Below are positions 18,604-24,373 of a stretch of DNA of 25,801 bases, piece after piece. The notes beneath the pieces are model-generated. The model did not search any database. It saw only the letters and a program-made list of their open reading frames with translations, and was not told where the DNA came from. Source of the DNA: a virus. The stretch's first letter is position 1. Every line of letters starts with the position of its first letter. A program made the position numbers and the translations under genes. Where the stretch lies: positions 1-25,801 of IMG/VR virus record IMGVR_UViG_3300030102_005249, one strand, 5' to 3'.

Positions 18604-19557
18604 TTAACTTGTTTCTTTAATTTCTTGTTGTTCTTCTTTACTTCCAAAATTGTACACATCAGCTTCTCTAATTTCTATTCCTACATACTGACAAATTTTA
18701 GCTACTAAAGTAGGTTCGTCAGACTCAGGTAATTCAAAGTCTTGAAAGTCTGGCTGTGTAGGATCAAAGAGTGGTTCGCCACCAGATAGTATTTTAAAAG
18801 TCCATTGTGGATCTTTTGGGTATCTAATATATTGAGCATGCACATCACCTATATTTAATATAGTCGAAGGATAAACTGTTACGGCATTTGCATCCAACAC
18901 ATATGCTGGAAAGCTTTTTGTAGGAGCTGTAAGTTTGGAGCTTGTTAGATAAAATATTTTGTTTTGACTTACTCTTTCTACTTCTTTAATATTTGTGTTT
19001 GCATAAATTTTATATGCATTACCTGGAGCTAAAAATATATCTCTACTTAAATTTAAAGTAGTATTATTTACTACTCCTGTAACAAAAGCTTGTTGTAAGG
19101 TAGTAGTGTTAATAACAATTGAACCAATGGATGGTGTAGGTGATGAGGCAGGAATTATATTCCAGCCAGTTTGAGCTGTATCTAATAATTGATTTGCACT
19201 CACACCAGTAGCTGTACCTGTAAATAAAAGTTGTGGATAGTAAAATAATTTGTTGATTAAATAATAATCATTTGGTAAATTATATACATTAGCATTATTC
19301 TGTTGTAAGAATACTTGAACAGAAAAACTATCCATTACCTCTTCTAATCCTTTTATAATATCAGCATAACCTGTGCCAGATGTTCTTTGGTTTTCACGGT
19401 TAATCCAATTATTGTATGCATAAAAATAATCTTCAAACATATCTAATTGTGCTTGTTTAGCATATAGATTAAAATCTTGAGGAGATATGTATCCGTAATT
19501 ATCTTTATTAGCAATAGCTAATACCGTATTTCTTACTTCATTTATTGATGCTGCCAT
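18604..19557 (-). CDS. Putative head-tail connector / ring protein (317 aa)
   Basis: The N-terminal part (residues 1-110) is helical and ends in PNDYYLINKLFYYP. Residues about 122-186 form a beta module (GSIVINTTTLQQAFV...NTTLNLSRDIF) similar to modules in the 265-aa head protein. A C-terminal helical part contains LPESDEPTLVAKICQYVGIE. Connector and adaptor proteins of podoviruses commonly combine a helical bundle with a beta insert, and the gene opens the neck/tail group, so a ring protein just below the portal is the best guess. It begins immediately after a 10-bp palindrome and 18 bases after a TATCTTTG box, and it is separated from the upstream gene by a terminator. The exact ring number cannot be told from sequence alone. 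Confidence 0.65.
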   Translation of the reverse strand: MAASINEVRNTVLAIANKDNYGYISPQDFNLYAKQAQLDMFEDYFYAYNNWINRENQRTSGTGYADIIKGLEEVMDSFSVQVFLQQNNANVYNLPNDYYLINKLFYYPQLLFTGTATGVSANQLLDTAQTGWNIIPASSPTPSIGSIVINTTTLQQAFVTGVVNNTTLNLSRDIFLAPGNAYKIYANTNIKEVERVSQNKIFYLTSSKLTAPTKSFPAYVLDANAVTVYPSTILNIGDVHAQYIRYPKDPQWTFKILSGGEPLFDPTQPDFQDFELPESDEPTLVAKICQYVGIEIREADVYNFGSKEEQQEIKETS

Positions 19558-19581
19558 TCTTTGTAAAGATTTTTACAAAGA
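19558..19581 (-). promoter_or_regulatory. Perfect 10-bp inverted repeat abutting the start codon and overlapping the -7 box
   Basis: TCTTTGTAAA and TTTACAAAGA are exact inverted copies separated by four bases. One arm ends directly beside the ATG at 19557; the other overlaps the TATCTTTG box. It could be an operator for a dimeric repressor or a hairpin at the 5' end of the transcript. Confidence 0.5.
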
Positions 19582-19583
19582 TA
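19576..19583 (-). promoter_or_regulatory. Candidate -7 promoter element (TATCTTTG) before the ring-protein gene
   Basis: TATCTTTG matches TAnnTTTG and lies just past the T-tract of the upstream terminator, 18 bases before the ATG. A clear -33 TTG at the usual distance is missing. The placement, restarting transcription right after a terminator, makes it more credible. Confidence 0.5.
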
Positions 19584-19585
19584 AC

Positions 19586-19619
19586 AAAAAAAAAGAGGTC
19601 CCTTTTTTTGAGACCTCTT
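19586..19619 (-). terminator. Rho-independent terminator after the 265-aa head gene
   Basis: On the minus strand AAGAGGTC pairs with GACCTCTT (8 bp; arms at 19612-19619 and 19593-19600) across an 11-base loop and runs into nine T. It begins 21 bases after the stop codon. Confidence 0.85.
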
Positions 19620-19640
19620 CAAAATCGATACAATCAGGGT

Positions 19641-20438
19641 TTAGTTAAACACTATTGAACCTGCCCACTGAATACCTTGAGTACCACTGGAGCCTGTTAA
19701 AGGCATCGTAATAGAGTTTTCTACCCACTCTCTTTTCATAACTTCTAAAGCTGTTGATTTAAACACTCCGTAGTAAGCGTCATCGGTAACTGTGTCACCC
19801 ATGCTTATTACACATCTATCATTACCAGAAGCGGCACCTCTGTAATGAAGAGTTACCTCTCCATCAGATGCATTACCCCTAATAAGGAGAGCATTATCTA
19901 AATTTACTGATTGAGCGCCTTGGTTTCCTCTATCAGAAAGGATAAAGAATCCATCTCCTGCGAGAATACCAAAGTTATCACCTGCTAAAATTATCGTAGT
20001 GTCATCTACAACTGAAGCAACTTTATAATTTAAATTAGTTGTTGTGTTACAAACCATATCACCTGCCTGAACATTTGAAGTAAATGCAGCGCCTGATAAT
20101 ACACATTTAGATAAGTCAGCAGCAGCTATAATAGAGTAATTTGTGTTATTAGCAGATAAGCCTCCAGTACCTGTTGCAGGTAATCCCGGGCCACGCAAAC
20201 TTAAAGTAGTGTCACTATCAACAGCTGTCACTAAACCATATGATCTTACTGGAAAACCAGCTACAGCAGTTGTAATTACAGCGTAGTCTCCTACATTTAC
20301 AGTAGTTGCAAAGTTTTGGCCTGCTTCAGTTAGCTTTCCCGCTACAGCAGAAGTAGTTGTTCCTGAATCCAGAGCAGCTGCATTCGTTGCCGTTGAACTC
20401 GGGTACATTTGTACTGGTAGTTTTATATATTTATACAT
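19641..20438 (-). CDS. Probable head decoration / auxiliary capsid protein (265 aa)
   Basis: The protein is beta-rich and made mostly of small residues. It holds two related modules: residues about 36-104 (FATTVNVGDYAVITT...VDSDTTLSL) and 111-167 (FTSNVQAGDMVCNTT...VDDTTIILAG). The rest (170-265) ends in VMKREWVENSITMPLTGSSG. Similar G-D-x-V and TT-L modules occur in the capsid and ring proteins of this phage. It starts four bases after the 93-aa gene and is closed by a strong terminator, so the pair forms one short unit. Its place between capsid and neck genes suggests a decoration or head-completion protein; a head fibre is an alternative. I see no enzyme motif or signal peptide. Confidence 0.6.
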   Translation of the reverse strand: MYKYIKLPVQMYPSSTATNAAALDSGTTTSAVAGKLTEAGQNFATTVNVGDYAVITTAVAGFPVRSYGLVTAVDSDTTLSLRGPGLPATGTGGLSANNTNYSIIAAADLSKCVLSGAAFTSNVQAGDMVCNTTTNLNYKVASVVDDTTIILAGDNFGILAGDGFFILSDRGNQGAQSVNLDNALLIRGNASDGEVTLHYRGAASGNDRCVISMGDTVTDDAYYGVFKSTALEVMKREWVENSITMPLTGSSGTQGIQWAGSIVFN

Positions 20439-20442
20439 TGTC

Positions 20443-20724
20443 TTATGCTATAACTATTCCAGAAACAGCCTGAGCAGGAACATATGCGAATGCAACATCT
20501 GTCCATGACGTTTTTAAAGCTTCTTCCATAGCATCTTGTATTGAATCTCTCATTTGATTATCAGTAGCAACTGAATCATGAGTTAATGTTGCTGTATTAC
20601 CGCTATTATAAGTAATTACAGTTTTAGTTGCAGCAGGACTTCCTACTGTTACAGAAATTACACCAGTACAGCTAAGTAACATATTCGACTCGTTAGTAAT
20701 TGGTATATCTAAAAATTTATCCAT
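20443..20724 (-). CDS. Small head-region protein (93 aa), unrecognised
   Basis: This 93-residue protein is mostly beta and polar: MDKFLDIPITNES, a Val/Thr-rich strand region, a NSGNTATLTH turn, a helix of about 20 residues (QMRDSIQDAMEEALKTSWTD) and an apolar C-terminus. I do not recognise the family. It is the first gene after a terminator and a TATCTTTG box, and the 265-aa gene follows after four bases, so the two are probably made together in similar amounts. A minor capsid or decoration partner is the likely role. Its leader, ending TTTAACTATG, repeats the one before the gene at 11467. Confidence 0.6.
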   Translation of the reverse strand: MDKFLDIPITNESNMLLSCTGVISVTVGSPAATKTVITYNSGNTATLTHDSVATDNQMRDSIQDAMEEALKTSWTDVAFAYVPAQAVSGIVIA

Positions 20725-20753
20725 AGTTAAAAATTTTAATGGTTAATAAAATG

Positions 20754-20761
20754 CAAAGATA
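20754..20761 (-). promoter_or_regulatory. Candidate -7 promoter element (TATCTTTG) before the 93-aa head gene
   Basis: TATCTTTG lies three bases past the T-tract of a terminator and 29 bases before the ATG at 20724. It shares twelve bases (TATCTTTGCATT) with the box before the GNAT gene. I see no convincing -33 element. Confidence 0.5.
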
Positions 20762-20764
20762 GTT

Positions 20765-20791
20765 AAAAAAAAAGCACCTATTTAAGGTGCT
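20765..20791 (-). terminator. Rho-independent terminator after the 261-aa gene
   Basis: On the minus strand AGCACCT pairs with AGGTGCT (7 bp) across a 5-base loop and is followed directly by a run of nine T that includes the last base of the stem. It begins six bases after the stop codon. Confidence 0.85.
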
Positions 20792-20797
20792 CTTTAA

Positions 20798-21583
20798 TTA
20801 CTTAGTTTTCTTTGCTTTTTTCTTTTCAGGTTCACCATCAAGTAATCTACAAAGTAATTTGTATGTCTCTACACCATCATCAGTAGATAAGTATGAAACA
20901 ACAATATCTTGTGGTTCTTCACCAAAGGGCACTGTAAGCATTTTAGTTTTATTAGATGTTAAATTAAAATATACATCTCTGTTTTTGTTTTTTAACATCA
21001 ACATATTAGTACCAAAAAACTTAGTTACATTATCATACATTTGTAAAGATGGATCATTAAGAATATCTACAAAGTCTTGAGGATTATTTCTTGCAAAAAC
21101 TAAAACATCTCTTTTTAATTCAGATGTACTCTTTTTTTCAGCAGCCATTCCAAATAATACTCTTGAAACCATAACTAATTTATCTACATCTAATTCTTTT
21201 GCTAAAATCTGAGCATCTAAAATCATTTCTTCAATTTCTAATTCTTGCGCTGCTTCTTTAGCAGGGTTAAGCTCTTCAAATATACTCCCGTTATGTGGGT
21301 GATAATATAAAAATTTTTGTAATACCTGATTGCCTCTTTCTACTGTTAAAAACCCATCTTCAAAAACGATAGGTTCCATTATAGCATTACCATCCTGCTC
21401 ATCTTCAAAAGGGCTTTTTTGATTTCTTGCGTAGCGTAAAGGTCTGTTAATTCCTTTTTCTTCATCAAAATATAGTAAAGGTGTTCTTTTATTGTGGTGA
21501 GAGGCAAGCATAAAACTTAAAGGTGCTGCATCTCTTAAAAGCCTGTATGTTTTAGCAACAGGCGTGCTTTTCATTTTTTTCAT
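20798..21583 (-). CDS. Unrecognised protein in the head-gene region (261 aa)
   Basis: I do not recognise this 261-residue protein. It has a basic N-terminus, a mixed region with SFMLASHHNKRTPLLYFDEE, an acidic helical middle (PAKEAAQELEIEEMILDAQI), more helices, and a very basic end (KKKAKKTK) that could bind DNA or acidic proteins. There is no membrane segment or catalytic motif. It lies alone between two terminators, directly after the capsid gene, and I find no TAnnTTTG box in front of it, so it may depend on readthrough. Its leader, AACTTAA then AATTAAATAAAATG, closely matches that of the scaffold gene, which hints at common control. A second ATG three codons in is possible. A head-assembly or head-completion role is only a guess from place. 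Confidence 0.55.
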   Translation of the reverse strand: MKKMKSTPVAKTYRLLRDAAPLSFMLASHHNKRTPLLYFDEEKGINRPLRYARNQKSPFEDEQDGNAIMEPIVFEDGFLTVERGNQVLQKFLYYHPHNGSIFEELNPAKEAAQELEIEEMILDAQILAKELDVDKLVMVSRVLFGMAAEKKSTSELKRDVLVFARNNPQDFVDILNDPSLQMYDNVTKFFGTNMLMLKNKNRDVYFNLTSNKTKMLTVPFGEEPQDIVVSYLSTDDGVETYKLLCRLLDGEPEKKKAKKTK

Positions 21584-21605
21584 TTTATTTAATTTTATTT
21601 AAGTT

Positions 21606-21661
21606 AAAAAAAAGGGGAGGTTATTCGGAGAACGTTTGCATGTATGCCTTTCGCCTCCCCT
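21606..21661 (-). terminator. Long-loop terminator after the major capsid gene
   Basis: On the minus strand AGGGGAGG pairs with CCTCCCCT (8 bp, mostly G:C) around a 33-base loop and runs into eight T. The loop contains GCATACATGC, which can fold on itself, and CTCC, which could compete with the main stem. It begins 15 bases after the capsid stop codon. Confidence 0.7.
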
Positions 21662-21676
21662 AATTATCAATGCTTA

Positions 21677-23131
21677 TTAGTTTTCAAATAAGAAGAAGTT
21701 GTTCGCACCCATAGTACAAACAGCTCTCTCAGATAAAAAGTTAACTCTCATCGCATCTAAGTCAGTCGTTCTTGCTCCACCAGCAGAACCAGTGATCCAA
21801 GTTTTATAACGTCTGTCTTCAGTTTCTGAAGCTCTGTATCTTACATGTAAGAATGGTCTCTTAGCGTTCTTACCTAAGATTTGGTCATAAACAGTTGTAG
21901 AACCAGCTGGAACCATAAGTCCACTGATCTTACCACCTATTAAACCACCTCTCATTGTAGGATCGTTAAGGTATTTCCAGTCTGACTTGTAAAAGTCATA
22001 ACCTCTTCTGAAACCAGAAAAGCCTAAGTTTAGAGCCATTTCTTCATCATTATCGAATAAACCATATGAAGTACCGCCTGCTCCGTAAGAGTTTTGCGCT
22101 GCTAACATATCGTCAATATCAAATGAGAAGTCTCTGTTTACAAAGAGTACATTTTCTTCGATAGCTCCTTGCTTGTCTAATCTTTGGATTATAGAATCGA
22201 AACCTGCAAGAGCAACTGGGTTACCACCGCTCCACACGTTTCCTCTGGTTTTCACAGCATGGAATACTCCTTCAGAACCAGCTTGTCCTGCAAGACCACC
22301 AGCTAATGCAGTAGATGCACCTGAACCAGCTACTGCTGGAACCGCTTCTACCATTGCTGTCTCGATGTAGTCATCGAATCTTAATCTTGTTTCATGCTCT
22401 GACTTTAGGTACCATAGGTATCCTGAAGCTCCGTTTTCAGTGCTTATTTCAACCCATCCAATTTGAGCCATATCAGAACCATTAACTTGGTAATTGTCTT
22501 TTAGGATAATTGGTTTATTGTCGAAAATAAGATCTTGAGCCTCTAAAGAACCATCCATACCGTTTGTTCCTTTTGCAAACTCTGATCCATAAACAAATAC
22601 ACTTACAGTTGAAGTTGCCGCAAAAGCTGCTTGAGTTGCTTCGTAGTAAGCTACTGTTATTGTATATGGAATCGTTGATCCAGAAGTGTTTGTAACTACA
22701 GCTTTGTTGCTCAAAGTCGAACCTGGTGTTTCGTCAGAAATCATTACAGTTTGTCCTACTCTAATTGCTGTAAAACCATTCGCTGGAGCTGTTGAAGCTC
22801 CACTTACGTTTGTATTTACTTGATTAGTAGGTATTGTAATAGTTTGTGTAGTTTCAGCACCTGTATGAGATCCTAACGTACAAGCTGTGTATTTAGTGTG
22901 TAGCCTTCCTTGCTCTGCCCATTTTATTAGGTCAGAGTTAGTAGGCATTTCAGCACCTACCATTCTTAAGAATGAAGATACTGTTCTGTTACCATATCTT
23001 TCAAACTCTTTTTCATAAGTATCAGGTAGATACTGATTCAAAAAGTCGAAGTTGGTAATATAATTTGATGCCAGGGCTACCTGTTGTGCACTTGGCTGCA
23101 ACTCAAACCCTGGAGTTGATAATACTGGCAT
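21677..23131 (-). CDS. Major capsid protein (484 aa)
   Basis: The N-terminal region YLPDTYEKEFERYGNRTVSS and GAEMPTNSDLIKWAEQGRLH is the pattern I associate with major capsid proteins of Bacteroidetes podoviruses and crAss-like phages (HK97 fold). Residues about 91-183 are a Thr/Val-rich beta insert and 185-484 the remaining core, with SEHETRLRFDDYIETAM as a spine-like helix. Position after portal and scaffold, length of 484 residues, a strong terminator behind it and visibly more GC-rich codons than its neighbours all fit the most abundant virion protein. It starts 19 bases after the scaffold stop, with an A-rich leader and no Shine-Dalgarno. The role is well supported; the subfamily is not settled. 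Confidence 0.85.
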   Translation of the reverse strand: MPVLSTPGFELQPSAQQVALASNYITNFDFLNQYLPDTYEKEFERYGNRTVSSFLRMVGAEMPTNSDLIKWAEQGRLHTKYTACTLGSHTGAETTQTITIPTNQVNTNVSGASTAPANGFTAIRVGQTVMISDETPGSTLSNKAVVTNTSGSTIPYTITVAYYEATQAAFAATSTVSVFVYGSEFAKGTNGMDGSLEAQDLIFDNKPIILKDNYQVNGSDMAQIGWVEISTENGASGYLWYLKSEHETRLRFDDYIETAMVEAVPAVAGSGASTALAGGLAGQAGSEGVFHAVKTRGNVWSGGNPVALAGFDSIIQRLDKQGAIEENVLFVNRDFSFDIDDMLAAQNSYGAGGTSYGLFDNDEEMALNLGFSGFRRGYDFYKSDWKYLNDPTMRGGLIGGKISGLMVPAGSTTVYDQILGKNAKRPFLHVRYRASETEDRRYKTWITGSAGGARTTDLDAMRVNFLSERAVCTMGANNFFLFEN

Positions 23132-23150
23132 TTTTATAAATTTTTAATTA

Positions 23151-24317
23151 TTATACTTTTTTTATACTTCTAATTTTGAGTCCTCTTCCACTACTTTGAT
23201 CGCCTACACTACGAATCTTTAATCCATCTTTACTGAATGTTTGTGGGGTTTTTCTCATGTCCATATTAATGTTTTTTGATTTTTTAGAAACATTATCTAC
23301 AGCTTGAGTCATACCTTGATTGTAAAAAAACTCAGCAAACTTGTCAAGATTCATAGCTACTGCCATGGCTTTGTGATATCCTTTCGCATCTTTTATTAAT
23401 CCTGTTTCTTTGTCCATATATTTATTGACAAAATTATTTACATTGGATTGTTTAGACTTCAATTCATTACTGTCACCCGGCTTGAAAGTAAAACTTTTTT
23501 CTCCGACACTAAACTCAAAACCTTTGAACTCATCGTTAAAAACCTCATTGGTTTTTTCGAGAAAATAATTATACCTCTTTTTTTGCGCTTCAACCTTAGA
23601 GTTAGATTCCTCTATATAACTTTTATAGCTATCAAACTTCTTCTTGTCCTCGTCAGATAACCCACCCCCACTTGACTCAAGAGGAGTTTTATATTTATCT
23701 CGTTGTTCATTTAAAAACTTTTTAGCTTTTACAAGTTCTCTTTTTTTGGCTAACTGTTTCTTCTTGATATCTTTCGGCTCATCAATTTCCTCATCATAAG
23801 AAAATTTATCCTCCAGTATATCTCGAATATCCTCACTATCTAATCCCTCTTCAGTAATTGAATAGTAAGCAGCCAGCACTTGGTCTCCGTCCATGTCGTC
23901 ATAGTTTTTTTGTAACTCGACAAAATCTTTGATTCCACGGCCAGTTTCCTTTTTATACTTGAAATACGCTGCAACATCTTCTGGTAATTCTTCGTTTGAT
24001 TCTTTTGTTTCAAACAATTGATCTACCGACTCGATGTCTTTGTCATATCTATTTTTAATATAAGAAAGAACGTCTGCATCATTTAACTCTGATGCGGGAG
24101 ATTTTTGTGTTTCACTTTCCTGTTGTACTTCTTCTTGTTTCGTATCGGTGTTGGCACTCGTAGTGCTTGTATCCACTCGCTCCACTTTATTTTCTTCCAC
24201 TCCAGCTTGATTTCCTTCCATTTTTTGTTCATGATCTTTTAAGAGTTTTTCTTCTATCTCTTGTTTGGATTTTTCAACGCCAGATACGTCTTTTACAATA
24301 AATTTATTTTCTTCCAT
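23151..24317 (-). CDS. Capsid scaffolding protein (388 aa)
   Basis: The sequence is highly charged (Glu, Asp, Lys), low in aromatics and predicted helical, with a disordered Thr/Glu/Gln-rich N-terminal third and coiled-coil stretches at about 180-265. Scaffolds of this type guide capsid assembly and leave before DNA packaging. The end carries two copies of GLKIRS, at residues 365-370 and 379-384, just before a basic C-terminus; scaffold C-termini often bind the capsid protein. It lies between portal and capsid, the classic place. I see no Ser-His-Asp or other protease signature. Its leader shares AACTTAA and AATTAAATAAAATG with the 261-aa gene and contains a weak TAAATTTG box. Confidence 0.75.
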   Translation of the reverse strand: MEENKFIVKDVSGVEKSKQEIEEKLLKDHEQKMEGNQAGVEENKVERVDTSTTSANTDTKQEEVQQESETQKSPASELNDADVLSYIKNRYDKDIESVDQLFETKESNEELPEDVAAYFKYKKETGRGIKDFVELQKNYDDMDGDQVLAAYYSITEEGLDSEDIRDILEDKFSYDEEIDEPKDIKKKQLAKKRELVKAKKFLNEQRDKYKTPLESSGGGLSDEDKKKFDSYKSYIEESNSKVEAQKKRYNYFLEKTNEVFNDEFKGFEFSVGEKSFTFKPGDSNELKSKQSNVNNFVNKYMDKETGLIKDAKGYHKAMAVAMNLDKFAEFFYNQGMTQAVDNVSKKSKNINMDMRKTPQTFSKDGLKIRSVGDQSSGRGLKIRSIKKV

Positions 24318-24339
24318 TTTATTTAATTTAATTAAGTTA

Positions 24340-24347
24340 CAAATTTA
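24340..24347 (-). promoter_or_regulatory. Weak candidate -7 element (TAAATTTG) before the scaffold gene
   Basis: TAAATTTG fits TAnnTTTG and lies 22 bases before the ATG, in a 56-base gap. The surroundings are so AT-rich that a chance match is likely, and no -33 element or upstream terminator supports it. Confidence 0.25.
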
Positions 24348-24373
24348 AACAATTATTATATACCTTTTTTAGG

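Noticed and set aside
23910-23969. Scaffold segment around residues 117-136 resembling the N-terminal repeat of the giant protein
   Set aside because: The shared AY, E-x-G and F positions do not keep the same spacing, so the likeness is probably chance.
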